Positions 47,969 through 57,492 of a stretch of DNA of 64,000 bases are shown piece by piece. Made by a program: the position numbers and the translations under genes. Where the stretch lies: contig QJZC01000033.1 of assembly GCA_003247575.1 (NCBI GenBank), positions 60,550-124,549 of the forward strand, read 5' to 3'. The notes under the pieces were generated by a model, which saw only the letters and a list, made by a program, of their open reading frames with translations, made no database searches and was not told the DNA's origin. This DNA is from Pseudomonadota bacterium (lineage in GTDB: Bacteria > Myxococcota_A > UBA9160 > SZUA-336). The stretch's first letter is position 1. Each line of letters begins with the position of its first letter.

Positions 47969-48760
47969 TCAGGGCCGTGTGGCGAAGAACAGGCCGGCGT
48001 CCTGGCCTGGAGCGCGTGGCTCGATTTCCACTTCGAAGCCGTGCCTGGCGAGAAAGCGTGCCAGCGCCTGCATGCGCGCACCTGGGATGTTCCCGAGCTG
48101 TTCGTGGAACTCGCCGTGAATGCGGTCGATCCGATTGAGGATCTGCTTGGGAGTCGAGTAGAGGATGTCGTACTCCTCGCCGGCCACCGATAGCTTGAGC
48201 AGGCTGCAGCGGTCGATCTGATGCTGATCGAATAGGTTGTCCAGAGTGATGGCTGGAACCTCGTCGTACCGATCGGACAGCTCCAGACACGAGTCTGGCT
48301 TGCACGAGTACCGATGTGAGTCATCAGCGAATTTGGGGTGGTAGAGGCGCACCGTCCCGGGGATACCGGCGATGGCCGCGCATATGGCGTCTACGTTGAG
48401 GCAGGCGGCGACGTTGCGCGCCAGACACGCGAAGTTCGGAGGAGAGGGCTCATACGTGATCACGCGCGATGCGAGGCGCGAAGCCCGCGCCGCGAACAGG
48501 CCCACGTGCCCACCGAGGTCGACCACGACTCCGAATCCACCGCTCGGCAGTTTGCTCAGCCTGTAGCGGTCATTGAGGAAGATCTCCTCGAATGCGGCGA
48601 AGTCGCGCCCATTGGGGCGTAGATAGAGGTACGGACCCCCAGCTAGCTGCACGACATGGACGTGACCGTCCACTCCATTCCGTTCGAAGCGCAGTGTGTC
48701 CCAGGGATTTCGGGCGATGCGCCGAAGCTGCAGGTAGGTGCGCAAGTCTCTGAGCTGCAT
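47969..48760 (-). CDS. FkbM family SAM-dependent methyltransferase
   Basis: The 263-residue protein has the SAM-binding motif VVVDLGGHVGLFAARAS near 77-93, then VITYEPSPPNFACLARNV, VPAITLDNLFD and LLKLSVAGEEYDIL, the sequence order of the FkbM (Methyltransf_21) family. These O-methylate sugars, polyketides or other secondary metabolites. The conserved KIDVEG-type motif reads KLSVAGEE, with Asp replaced by Ser/Val. The substrate is unknown. ATG 48760 is chosen at the start of homology. Confidence 0.85.
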   Translation of the reverse strand: MQLRDLRTYLQLRRIARNPWDTLRFERNGVDGHVHVVQLAGGPYLYLRPNGRDFAAFEEIFLNDRYRLSKLPSGGFGVVVDLGGHVGLFAARASRLASRVITYEPSPPNFACLARNVAACLNVDAICAAIAGIPGTVRLYHPKFADDSHRYSCKPDSCLELSDRYDEVPAITLDNLFDQHQIDRCSLLKLSVAGEEYDILYSTPKQILNRIDRIHGEFHEQLGNIPGARMQALARFLARHGFEVEIEPRAPGQDAGLFFATRP

Positions 48761-48926
48761 GATCCTTCAGGGGCCTTTCAGGGGAGCATCACGATACCAC
48801 GCGGGAACGGCCTCGCGCCGGCAGCGCGACGGAGACCTGACCGCAGCATAGACGCAGAAGTGAGTCGAGCCATTCGAGGCTGGACGGGACCGATGGTGCT
48901 TCGCCCGACCGAGTGTCCCGGTCGCC

Positions 48927-49967
48927 CTACGCATGATTACGTAGCATCAACTCCTTCGGATGTGGCTCGAGATAGACCTGATTCTGGAGGTACTGCACTT
49001 CGAGGCTGCGAATGTGGTGCTTGAGCATGGTCAGGGGCACGATCAGAGGTACAAGTCCCGCACGATAGTCGCCGACCAGATCGCGGAGCTCCTGCCGTGC
49101 CTGGATCGTCAGGCCTCGCCGCAGGTAACCTACCATGTGTTCCATCACATTCACGTGCCTGGGGCGAGTCGCGACCCTTTGTAGTGCGGTCATGAATCCA
49201 TCTCGATACGCTCGGCGAATCTCGGGTCGTGTGAGATCGCGCGCGCTCGCAACCAATCGGCCCAGCTTGCGATAGTGATCGGGCGAGTGGGCCATCACCT
49301 GCAGCTTGTGCGCGGTGTGGAACTCGACGAGCTGGCCAATCGTCCAGCGCCCAGCGAAGAGCTGCTCGAGCCGGTGGTAGGCGAACACACGCTCGATGAA
49401 GTTTTCGCGCAGGACGAGATCCGAGAGCCTGCCCTCTTCTTCGACCGGGAGTAGGGGAAATCGCTCGATCAGCGCGCTCGCAAAGAGTCCGCGCCCGTCC
49501 CGCCTCGGTGCGCCGCGTGCTCCGTACACCTTGACGCGCTCCAGGCCACAGCTCGGGGAGTCCTTCTTCAGCACGTACCCCGAGAGGTTGCAGCCCTCGA
49601 GATCCATGGCTCGCTTGCGCGCGAACCGTCTCATCGGAGCCGTCAGGTCGAGACGATCTTGCGGCTGGACCAGTCGCACGGTGTTCGTACCGGAGTTCGG
49701 CTCTCGCTCGCCCGGCTGGTCAGCATGTTCCAGGCGCAGAGTTGGGCGCGGCACGCCCAGTCCGAACTCGATCTCGGGGCACACGGGTACCCACTCGACC
49801 CAGGCACCGAGCAGATCGACGAGAAGCGCGTTGCGCTTGTGCCCGCCGTCGTACCGAACCGGATTGCCGAGCAGGCAGGCGGAGACCCCGATCCGAATGG
49901 GCGCATCACCACGTCGCCAAGCGGCTGTGTCCTGCGTCGCTGAGCTCCCTGCCGACCTCTTCCCCAT
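48927..49967 (-). CDS. TudS-like [4Fe-4S] desulfurase (DUF523-DUF1722 fusion)
   Basis: The 346-residue protein joins DUF523 (about 22-180) to DUF1722 (about 215-330). The first has the three cysteines expected to hold a [4Fe-4S] cluster: SACLLG, VCPEIEFGLG and SPSCGLERVK. The second has the HKLQVMAHSPDHYRKLGRLV signature. This is the layout of thiouracil desulfurase TudS, which removes sulfur from thiolated pyrimidines. ATG 49967 precedes the DUF523 core. A much longer in-frame extension crosses the divergent glycosyltransferase gene and is spurious. Confidence 0.87.
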   Translation of the reverse strand: MGKRSAGSSATQDTAAWRRGDAPIRIGVSACLLGNPVRYDGGHKRNALLVDLLGAWVEWVPVCPEIEFGLGVPRPTLRLEHADQPGEREPNSGTNTVRLVQPQDRLDLTAPMRRFARKRAMDLEGCNLSGYVLKKDSPSCGLERVKVYGARGAPRRDGRGLFASALIERFPLLPVEEEGRLSDLVLRENFIERVFAYHRLEQLFAGRWTIGQLVEFHTAHKLQVMAHSPDHYRKLGRLVASARDLTRPEIRRAYRDGFMTALQRVATRPRHVNVMEHMVGYLRRGLTIQARQELRDLVGDYRAGLVPLIVPLTMLKHHIRSLEVQYLQNQVYLEPHPKELMLRNHA

Positions 49968-50080
49968 GCCAGGGGAACATCGCGCCGAATCCGGACTTCG
50001 GCCAGTCCGTGCGCGCAGGGCTGCCGCAGGCTCTCTGCGGGACGACCCGGCTGGATGTCGAGAGCCTATCCTCTGCGTGC

Positions 50081-51598
50081 ATGGCATCCTCGATGACGAA
50101 ACCCATACGAAAGTACCTCGCAAGCTACGCAGAACAGGAGGCTGCATTCGCCTCCGAGCTTCGCTCCCGCTACTACGCCGCGGTCGTGGTTCCCCTGCAC
50201 GACGAGTCCAGCGAGTTCCTTGCGGGCTACCGCGAGGCCGCTCGTCGCGCGCCCGGGCCGATCCTCGTGATCGCGGTGGTGAACGGGCGCGATTCCGACT
50301 CGCAGGAGACGCATGCGCGCAATCGCACGCTTCTCGATGAGCTTTGCTCCGCGGGGCGCGAGCAGAGGAGCCTATGCGACGGCGGAGGTGTTCTCGTCGG
50401 TCACGGTTCGCTCGACGTGCTCTGCGTGGATCGGGCTTCGGCCGGGCGTCGGCTGCCCGAACAGCAGGGTGTGGGGTTGGCGCGCAAGCTCGGCTGCGAT
50501 CTCTGGCTGGGCGCCTGGAGCCTCGAAGCGATCGAGCAGTCCCGGATCTACTGCTGCGACGCAGACGTCGTGCTGCCCGAGGACTACTTCGTCCGAGATT
50601 CGGAGCCGTCGGCGGCGCTCTGCTTCCCGTTCTGGCACCGCGCGTCGGGACACCCCGAACTCGACCGGGCCGTCGCGCTGTACGAGACGTCGCTTCGCTA
50701 CTACGTGCTGGGCCTCGCCTTCGCGCGCTCTCCCTACGCATTTCACTCTGTCGGGAGCAGCCTGGTGCTGGACCCAGAGGCGTATGCCCGAGTTCGCGGA
50801 TTTCCCCGCAAGCAGGCTGGAGAAGACTTCTACCTATTGAACAAGCTGGCAAAGCAGGGGACGGTCGTGAGACCCTTCGGGGCGCCGCTCGAGATTCGTA
50901 GCCGTACTTCGGGACGAGTTCCTTTCGGAACCGGGGCGGCGACCGCGCGCATCCAGGCGCAGCTTCGCGACGGAGGTGTCTATGAGGTCTACTCACCCGA
51001 GGTCTTCGAGCTGCTCGGCGCATGGATCGAGGCGGTCGATGCGTGCGTGCAACCCGGGCAGAGTCCCCCCTCCGCGACGCGGCTACGCGAGACCGCGTGT
51101 TCGCGCGCGGCGGAGCGGCTGGGCGAGAGCGGATCCGCCGTCCTGCGCGACACGCTCGATGCCCTGAAGCTCGCAGAGGGATTGGCCTCGGCGCTCGCAT
51201 CTGCAGGCCCCGCGCAAGCTTGGCGGAGGGCACACGAGTGGTTCGACGGATTCCGCACCTTGAAGTCGATTCATGCCCTGCGCGACCGCGGCTGTACGAA
51301 CCTGACGTGGATGCACGCCTATCGCTCGGCCCGATTCATGCCGAAGGGGATCGTACCAGAGTGCTTCGATGCGACATCCGTCGAGCCGCCGCACCTAGCA
51401 CCGCTGTGCGGCGGCGAGCCGCAGGCGCTCGAGCCTGGAGCGGTGTGTGCGGAATCGGCGGAGCGGTCCCGAGAGAAGGAGCCGCTCGCGCGCTTGCGCG
51501 CCGCCATGTACGAGGCCGAGCCGCGGCGAGCAGGTATCGGTCGCGGAAGCAGCACACTGGGCGGACCCGCCCGCAGAGGGCGCAAATTGGAAGGCTAG
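50081..51598 (+). CDS. glycosyltransferase family 2-like protein
   Basis: The 505-residue protein resembles a GT-A fold glycosyltransferase. AAVVVPLHDES opens the fold (33-43), a DxD-type motif lies in YCCDADVVLPEDYF (near 158-170), and GEDFYLLNKLAKQG (near 248) is where family 2 enzymes have the ED catalytic region. The C-terminal 200 residues are helical, with no recognised domain. ATG 50081 or 50093 may be the start; the frame continues upstream into tudS antisense. Acceptor and donor are unknown. It converges on the methyltransferase gene with a 4-base overlap. Confidence 0.75.
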   Translation: MASSMTKPIRKYLASYAEQEAAFASELRSRYYAAVVVPLHDESSEFLAGYREAARRAPGPILVIAVVNGRDSDSQETHARNRTLLDELCSAGREQRSLCDGGGVLVGHGSLDVLCVDRASAGRRLPEQQGVGLARKLGCDLWLGAWSLEAIEQSRIYCCDADVVLPEDYFVRDSEPSAALCFPFWHRASGHPELDRAVALYETSLRYYVLGLAFARSPYAFHSVGSSLVLDPEAYARVRGFPRKQAGEDFYLLNKLAKQGTVVRPFGAPLEIRSRTSGRVPFGTGAATARIQAQLRDGGVYEVYSPEVFELLGAWIEAVDACVQPGQSPPSATRLRETACSRAAERLGESGSAVLRDTLDALKLAEGLASALASAGPAQAWRRAHEWFDGFRTLKSIHALRDRGCTNLTWMHAYRSARFMPKGIVPECFDATSVEPPHLAPLCGGEPQALEPGAVCAESAERSREKEPLARLRAAMYEAEPRRAGIGRGSSTLGGPARRGRKLEG

Positions 51599-54500
51599 GC
51601 TCCGGCGTCCTTCTCGACGTACGTCGCCAGGAAGCGCTCGAGGCGTGCCACGGCTCGGTCCAGAACCTCATCTGGGATCGCGAAGACGGCGCGAATCCTG
51701 TCTTCGTCCCCACACCAGCGAGCGTCGTTGAGTACGACGTGTGTTGCGTCGTAGACCAGCTGAGCGAAGTTGTCGCGGTCCAGAATGCGTCCGTCCACGT
51801 CCGCTCCGAGCCAGCCCGAGACGTCAGGTGCAACGAACAGGCCTCCGTTAGCGCCCTGCGAAGTGTCTTCGATGTCCGGAAAGACGCGCGCTAGAGCAGC
51901 GCGCTTGCGGGCGAGATTTCGGCGTAGGTCTCCCAGGTAGGCGCGAATCTCGCGGTAGCGGTCGGGATGGGCCAGCCTTCCTTGTGGACTGCGCACGAAG
52001 GCCGAGTACAGGTGTGTTGCCGCGCATGCGCTCGCCTCGTGGACGCGGCCGAGGGAAGCAGCGCGGATGTGTGCGGCCCACTCGTGCTCGCGCGTCGCCA
52101 ACCAGCCAATGCGGAGCCCCCCAGCGGCGAACTCCTTGGACAAACCGCCGAGGATCAGGCTGCGCTCGATCAGGCCCGGCGCAGCCGGTTCGAGGCCGAT
52201 CGGGCTCGGAACTGTCTCGGCCTGGGTGTCCGTCAGATTCAGTAGGCCGAAGATCTCGTCCGAGATCAGCCAACAGCCCTGATCGACCACGTAGCTCGCG
52301 AGCTCGAGCATGGCTTCGCGTGAGTGGTAGGTGCCGCGGGGGTTCTGAGGTTGGCACAGCACGATCGCGTCGGGGCGCAGGGATGCGGCGATCTCGGGCC
52401 AGCTCTCGAGCGCAGCCAGCTGCACCTGTGCCCCCGCGGAGATCAGCGCCGGGGGCAGGACTCCGTAGCACGGCGCGAGCAGTAGAAAGCGACCCGCTCG
52501 CTCGAGCCGCTGCGACAGTGTATACGCAATATCGTGTAGAATTGGCCATACACCGCTGCCGAGGACGATCTCTTCCGGGGAATAGCGCACGCCGCGCGTT
52601 TCCAGTAGAAAGGCGGCCACCGCTCGCTCGAGGGATTGGTCCGGAGCCTGTCGCGGACCCTGGATGCAGCCCGCTACGAGTCCTTCGACGAGCAGTGCGG
52701 GTACATCGCTCTCATTCTCTCCGTAGTCGAGGCGCACGAGATCCGGATCATCGGGATCGAAGCAGGCCGGCCGTAGTGCCGCTGCCGTCTCCAGTTCGCG
52801 CATGCGGTGTGAGCAGGGCAATGCGACCGCGGGTGCCGCCAAGGCATGCGGCTCGCCCAGCTGCGAAAAGGAGACGCGGAACGAGAGCAGCGACTCGAAG
52901 AGTTGCTGGTAGAAGAGCTGGGGTAAGGTGGCAATGCGCGAGTAGGTGAGCTCCGCTGCGTGTCCCAGGGCGCGTGCGAGCGCGGGAGGAATCGGGAGCA
53001 TCACCGTCAGCTCGAAATCTGGGAAAACCGCGTTCTTGATCAGCCCGTAGAGGACGATCAGGTTCGAGTAGCTGCGTTCCCGCGACAGGAACTCGAACAG
53101 GGTCTGGGCTTCGACACCGCTGGTGATGTTGAGGGCTTGACTCTCGTCGATGATGATCCAGATGCCGCGCCGCCGCGCCAGATCCAGGATCGCACGTAGC
53201 TCGGCGAGGTTGGAGCGCTCCTCCGGTTCGAGCGCGAGCAGCGCAGCCCGCACGTCGAAGGTCTCGAGTAGCTGGCCCAGCTCGTGAAGGGTGGTGTTGC
53301 CAACGACCACCGCCACCCCAGACTTCTCGAGCGCTGCGGCGTAGGTCTCCTTGAGGTTCCTCGACACCAGGACCCGTTCGCCGCGATCGCACAGCGCCAG
53401 GGCGAGCGAATAGATTGCCTGCTCGCGCTCCGGGGCGACGAAGATCTCGTCGAGGCCGAGTCGTAGACCGAAGAAGCGGTCCAGGTAGCGAATGATCTCA
53501 TCTCGGAAGCTACGATCACCCGCGAGTTCTGCATATGGTAGCCGGGGCGAGCGCTCGAGTCGCTCGCACAGCGCGATGACGAACTCCAGCTGCTCCGCAG
53601 AGACGGCGCCGAGATCGATGTCCTTCAGCACACGCTGGGCTCCGAGTGCTCGCAGACCGCTACGCAGTCGTAGCGTTTCACGCCGCAGAGCGGGGCGTGC
53701 ATCCCACACGGACACCTCGTGCCAGATCGCATTGCCTGCGGCCAGCCAGCCGGCGGCCGTGGCCGCCGAGATCGGCTGGGCGCTGTGCGCATCCAGGTAG
53801 AACTCGAACTCACGTCCAGTTCGGGCTTCGAGCTCGACGAGCGGTGCGATGTCCGTATCGCTTGCTTGCTTTACCCTGCGCGTGAACGAGACGTGAGTCT
53901 GGAAGCCGCGGCGCGAATACATCCGCTCGATGATCGTGCGTCCGGGACGCCCAGCTAGATTCAGGAGTACGCGCCCTGTGCTGGAGAGACGTTCGGGCAC
54001 GTCGTCCAGCAAGCGACCGATCAGACCCAGGCCGAAGTGGTCCTCGTACACGTGCTGGATCGCGCAGTAGTTGGACAGGTCGTACAGACTGCGTTCATCC
54101 TCGACAGAGGGCGGGGACGCGTCGGTCCGCAGAACCTGTGGGATGCAGCCGATCACGAAGTCGAATCGCTGAGAGGGGTGCAGCGCTTCGAGGAGGTCGC
54201 TCTCACTGAAGCGCACCCGCTGGCCCACCGAGGTGACATCATTCAGGTATGCGTTGCAGACGGCGAGCGGGATGGCGTGGGGATTCAGATCGACGCCGTG
54301 AATACTCGCGAGTTCAGTGAACTTTGCGAGAGCGATACAAATCCAGCCTGAGCCAGTTCCGAGCTCGACCAAACTTCGTCCGGCGTACTCTTCGATGGGG
54401 ATCTTGAACAGGCCCTCGAGGAACGTGAACGCCCAGTCTTCGGGCGCGAAGATCGAGGGAAGCAGCAGGAGCTCGAGCCGCTCTTGTCGAGTGCCTATGC

Positions 54501-54801
54501 ACACATCGATCGTGGTTGCACGCAGCGGACACTCTGTCGGGGAGCTCGCCGTGCGAAGCGCGTGCGCGAGTTCGCGTAGCTCCTCGAGCGCGGACTGCTG
54601 CGTGCCAGACTGCGCAACTGGCTGCGCGCCCCGCTGTGCACCCGGCGCCTGCTCTGCACCCGGCGCCTGCTCTGCACCCAGAACCTGCTCTGCACCCAGA
54701 AGTCTGGAGGCGAGGGTGTGTACGAGCTCTACCGCATCGGAACGGGCCGTGGGCAGTGCACCCATTGAGGCGAAATTCGCGGCTCGAACGGCGCTTGTCA
54801 A
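51595..54801 (-). CDS. plant-type methionine S-methyltransferase (MMT) homologue, MT-AT-AT
   Basis: Plant MMT makes S-methylmethionine from methionine and SAM. This 1068-residue protein has the same three parts. Residues 120-350 are a methyltransferase: VELGTGSG at 145-152, GCIPQVL near 218, YDLSNYCAIQ, EDHFGLGLIGR and NLAGRPGR, all as I recall from plant MMT. Two aminotransferase-like domains follow. The first has GLIKNAVF (Lys589). The second has DYGENESDVP, QPQNPRGTY, SDEIFGLL and GGLSKEFAAGGLRIGW (Lys889). The start may also be ATG 54765. Catalysis is inferred from homology. Confidence 0.9.
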   Translation of the reverse strand: MTSAVRAANFASMGALPTARSDAVELVHTLASRLLGAEQVLGAEQAPGAEQAPGAQRGAQPVAQSGTQQSALEELRELAHALRTASSPTECPLRATTIDVCIGTRQERLELLLLPSIFAPEDWAFTFLEGLFKIPIEEYAGRSLVELGTGSGWICIALAKFTELASIHGVDLNPHAIPLAVCNAYLNDVTSVGQRVRFSESDLLEALHPSQRFDFVIGCIPQVLRTDASPPSVEDERSLYDLSNYCAIQHVYEDHFGLGLIGRLLDDVPERLSSTGRVLLNLAGRPGRTIIERMYSRRGFQTHVSFTRRVKQASDTDIAPLVELEARTGREFEFYLDAHSAQPISAATAAGWLAAGNAIWHEVSVWDARPALRRETLRLRSGLRALGAQRVLKDIDLGAVSAEQLEFVIALCERLERSPRLPYAELAGDRSFRDEIIRYLDRFFGLRLGLDEIFVAPEREQAIYSLALALCDRGERVLVSRNLKETYAAALEKSGVAVVVGNTTLHELGQLLETFDVRAALLALEPEERSNLAELRAILDLARRRGIWIIIDESQALNITSGVEAQTLFEFLSRERSYSNLIVLYGLIKNAVFPDFELTVMLPIPPALARALGHAAELTYSRIATLPQLFYQQLFESLLSFRVSFSQLGEPHALAAPAVALPCSHRMRELETAAALRPACFDPDDPDLVRLDYGENESDVPALLVEGLVAGCIQGPRQAPDQSLERAVAAFLLETRGVRYSPEEIVLGSGVWPILHDIAYTLSQRLERAGRFLLLAPCYGVLPPALISAGAQVQLAALESWPEIAASLRPDAIVLCQPQNPRGTYHSREAMLELASYVVDQGCWLISDEIFGLLNLTDTQAETVPSPIGLEPAAPGLIERSLILGGLSKEFAAGGLRIGWLATREHEWAAHIRAASLGRVHEASACAATHLYSAFVRSPQGRLAHPDRYREIRAYLGDLRRNLARKRAALARVFPDIEDTSQGANGGLFVAPDVSGWLGADVDGRILDRDNFAQLVYDATHVVLNDARWCGDEDRIRAVFAIPDEVLDRAVARLERFLATYVEKDAGA
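54628..54699 (-). repeat. 18-bp tandem repeat inside the MMT-like gene
   Basis: Four units of 18 bases encode LGAEQV, LGAEQA, PGAEQA and PGAQRG (residues 35-58). The middle units are nearly identical in DNA (TGCACCCGGCGCCTGCTC on the plus strand). The repeat lies in the N-terminal linker before the methyltransferase domain, so length change would be tolerated. It is likely slippage-derived. Confidence 0.8.
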
Positions 54802-55011
54802 CGCCCGACTCGTTCGAGGCTAACGGGCATGTCCTCAAAGTGTGTAGGTGCCGTCCGCTGGGTGCGCGTTTCTACGATCGTGTTGCACACGGACACCTGG
54901 CTGGCTCGCGTGATCCATTGACGTGCGCCTTGCCAAGGTGTTGAATGCTCTGCCGCTGTTTTCCACGAAAGCCGAAGCCCAGCAAAGCCCAAGCGGTAGG
55001 AGGACCGGAGG

Positions 55012-56091
55012 ATGGCCATCCCCTTAGCCCACTTCAGACCCTTCTCGTCGGCGCTGGTCGCGAGTGTGGTCGCGCTTGCAGCGTTCTCGAGTCCGGTAGG
55101 TGCGGGCACCTTGGTCGTGGTCAACAAGGCGGATGACTCCGTCTCCCTGTTGGAGTCGGAATCCGGCGAGCTTCTGGCGACCGTGTCGACCGGCGATGAG
55201 CCGCACGAGGTCGCGCTCAGTCCTGACGGGCGTTGGGCGCTGGTCAGTAACTACGGTAGCGATCGCAAGCCGGGGTGGACGTTGACGGTGGTCGATGTCG
55301 CGAACGGTCGTGCAGCGCGTACGATCGATCTCGCGCCTCATACGCGTCCTCATGGACTCGTCTGGCACCCTGATGGGAAGCGCGCCTTGGTGACGACGGA
55401 AGGCAGCGATTCGCTGTTGATCGTGGATGTTGCCAGCGGCGAGATCGAGATGGAGATGGCGACGCAGGGGAGCCGTTCGCACATGGTCGCGATCACGCCT
55501 GACGGTCGTCGCGCCTTCGTGGCGAACATGGAGAGCGGCAGTGTCACCGGATTCGACCTCAGTCGGCAGGAACGAGTTGGCGTTACGGTTACCGCGCGCG
55601 GAGCGGAAGGCCTCGCAGTGAGCCCGGACGGAACACAAGTGTGGGTAGCTAACCGCGGTGCCGGTACCGTAACCGTCCTCTCCGCTGTAGACCTGTCCGT
55701 ACTCACCACGATGCGGGCGGAGCGCGGCCCGATTCGCATCGCCTTCACACCCGATGGAGAGAAGGCGCTCGTCACGAACGCCATCTCGGGATCCGTGAGC
55801 GTCTTCGATGCTCGTCGCATGCAGCATGAGTTCGATTTCTCCACGCGAGTAGGCTTCGCCTTCCGAAAGGGCCGCTTCATCGGTGGCGGGTTCGGGCTGA
55901 TGCCGATCCCCGTCGATTTGCTGATCGCCGAGGATGGGCAGTCCGTCTATGTCGCCAACTCGTTCGCAGGCCGAATCGGGCGATTCCGGATCTCGGACGG
56001 CGAGCGGTTGGGGGTAATGACGGCGGGGGATCGGCCCGATGGCATGGCTCTCTCCGCGCGGTCCGTCTCTCCGGACGTCGCCCAGCCCTGA
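55012..56091 (+). CDS. exported YVTN-type beta-propeller protein
   Basis: The 359-residue precursor has a signal peptide at about 1-31 (SALVASVVALAAFSSPVGA). It then has about seven blades with the YVTN/YncE pattern: DGRWALVSNYG, DGKRALVTTEG, DGRRAFVANME, DGTQVWVANRG, DGEKALVTNAI and DGQSVYVANSF. These proteins usually bind partners or ligands in the periplasm and no enzyme residues are evident. AGGAGGACCGGAGG provides the ribosome-binding site. The gene is monocistronic by spacing. Confidence 0.88.
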   Translation: MAIPLAHFRPFSSALVASVVALAAFSSPVGAGTLVVVNKADDSVSLLESESGELLATVSTGDEPHEVALSPDGRWALVSNYGSDRKPGWTLTVVDVANGRAARTIDLAPHTRPHGLVWHPDGKRALVTTEGSDSLLIVDVASGEIEMEMATQGSRSHMVAITPDGRRAFVANMESGSVTGFDLSRQERVGVTVTARGAEGLAVSPDGTQVWVANRGAGTVTVLSAVDLSVLTTMRAERGPIRIAFTPDGEKALVTNAISGSVSVFDARRMQHEFDFSTRVGFAFRKGRFIGGGFGLMPIPVDLLIAEDGQSVYVANSFAGRIGRFRISDGERLGVMTAGDRPDGMALSARSVSPDVAQP

Positions 56092-56207
56092 CTCGGTCCG
56101 TGCGCCGGCGCAGCAGCGGCGCCTGTGCACTCGCATGAGCGTACGGGGTTTCTTCGCGGTCGTGGCCAGCGTAGGCCAGATGTCGGGGGTCTCCTATACT
56201 CGCGCGT

Positions 56208-56912
56208 ATGCCGACCGACGACGCGAGAGTGAGCGCCAAGGGTGTCTTCATCGTTCTGGAAGGGATCGACGGCGCTGGTAAGAGCGAGCAGCTGCGGCGG
56301 GCGGCGGAGCGATTGCGTCGCGATGGCCAGGATGTAGTAGCCACTCGCGAGCCGACCGATGGTGTCTGGGGGCGCCGCTACCGCGCCTGGGCGAGCGGTG
56401 AGCTGGAGGCTTCGGCCGGTGAGGTGCTGGGCTTCTTCCTCGAGGATCGGGATGAGCACGTGCGCACGGTGCTCGAACCCGCTCTGGCACGGGGATCGAT
56501 CGTGCTCTGTGACCGCTACGTAATGTCGACCCGTGCCTACCAAGTGGCGGCGGGAATCGAGCGAGGCGAGCTGATCGCTCTCCTAGGCCGCCGTACAGTG
56601 CCCAGGCCTGACCTGACCCTGTGGTTGTGCCTGTCGGTCGAGACTGCCCTGGGCCGCTTGGGGCGTCAGCTGGAGCGGTTCGAAAGGCTGGAGTTCCTCG
56701 AGCGAGTAGACGCCGAATACTCACGCATGTACGAAGAGTCGCAACGTCGCGAAGCTCCGGCCCAACAAGGCGTGCTCGCGGTCGTCGATGCGAGTCTACC
56801 GCCCGATCGCGTGGAAGAGCTGCTGTGGGACCACATAGGGGCCGCTATTCGGGTACGAGAACGTAGCCTGCGTCTTCGCAGTGGATCTCCTGTAACGACA
56901 CCCGTGGATTGA
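56208..56912 (+). CDS. tmk: thymidylate kinase
   Basis: Thymidylate kinase phosphorylates dTMP to dTDP. The 234-residue protein has the P-loop LEGIDGAGKS at 17-26, TREPTDG near 47 for dTMP binding, and the DRYVMSTRAYQ motif near 103-113. The C-terminal 30 residues exceed the usual length. Relatives of this subgroup are sometimes annotated dTMP kinase-like. It is 25 bases upstream of the carbonic-anhydrase-like gene, so the two probably share a transcript. Confidence 0.92.
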   Translation: MPTDDARVSAKGVFIVLEGIDGAGKSEQLRRAAERLRRDGQDVVATREPTDGVWGRRYRAWASGELEASAGEVLGFFLEDRDEHVRTVLEPALARGSIVLCDRYVMSTRAYQVAAGIERGELIALLGRRTVPRPDLTLWLCLSVETALGRLGRQLERFERLEFLERVDAEYSRMYEESQRREAPAQQGVLAVVDASLPPDRVEELLWDHIGAAIRVRERSLRLRSGSPVTTPVD

Positions 56913-56937
56913 ATGCCCAGGAGGCAGCGGATACCGC

Positions 56938-57492
56938 ATGATCGACTCCAGACTCCCCTCCGACATCATCCTGGCGTACCGCGGCCACGTCCCGCGAGTA
57001 GCCGACACAGCCTTCGTCGCGCCCGGTGCCGTGCTCGTGGGAGACGTCGAAGTCGCGCCGGACGCCAGCATCTGGTTCGGCTGTATTCTGCGCGCAGACG
57101 TACAGCGGGTGCGCATCGGTGCTCGCTCGAATCTCCAGGATGGAACGATCGTGCACGTCTCGCGCGCAGGACATCCGACGTTGGTCGGGAGCGACGTAAC
57201 CGTTGGGCACGCCTGCGTGCTGCATGCGTGCACGCTCCACGATCGCGCGTTTGTCGGAATGAGGGCCACCGTGCTCGACGGTGCCTGTGTAGAGCCCGAT
57301 GCGATGCTCGCCGCAGGCGCGCTCCTGGCGCCAGGCAAGACCGTCCCCTCGGGTGAGCTTTGGGGCGGCCAACCGGCGCGCTTGATGCGGGCCTTGCGGC
57401 CGCAGGAGCTGGATGCATTCAAGCAGCGCACTGCGCACTACGTCGAGCTGGCTCGCGAGTATCGCGAGGCGCTCTCGCGCCCTAGTCGATGA
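56938..57492 (+). CDS. gamma-carbonic anhydrase-like left-handed beta-helix protein
   Basis: The 184-residue protein is built of hexapeptide repeats (left-handed beta-helix) as in the gamma-carbonic anhydrase/YrdA family. Conserved points are IWFGCILRADVQRVRIG near 41-57, NLQDGTIVHV near 63-72, and VGHACVLHAC near 87-96 with zinc-binding histidines. The C-terminal helix follows GGQPARLMR. YrdA-like members often lack measurable carbonic anhydrase activity, so function is uncertain. The 3' end overlaps the convergent MBL gene by 11 bases. Confidence 0.9.
   Translation: MIDSRLPSDIILAYRGHVPRVADTAFVAPGAVLVGDVEVAPDASIWFGCILRADVQRVRIGARSNLQDGTIVHVSRAGHPTLVGSDVTVGHACVLHACTLHDRAFVGMRATVLDGACVEPDAMLAAGALLAPGKTVPSGELWGGQPARLMRALRPQELDAFKQRTAHYVELAREYREALSRPSR

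Noticed and set aside
48927..51233. 768-residue reading of the tudS frame
   Set aside because: The extra 400 residues are Arg/Pro/Ser-rich antisense of the glycosyltransferase gene; homology begins near 49967.
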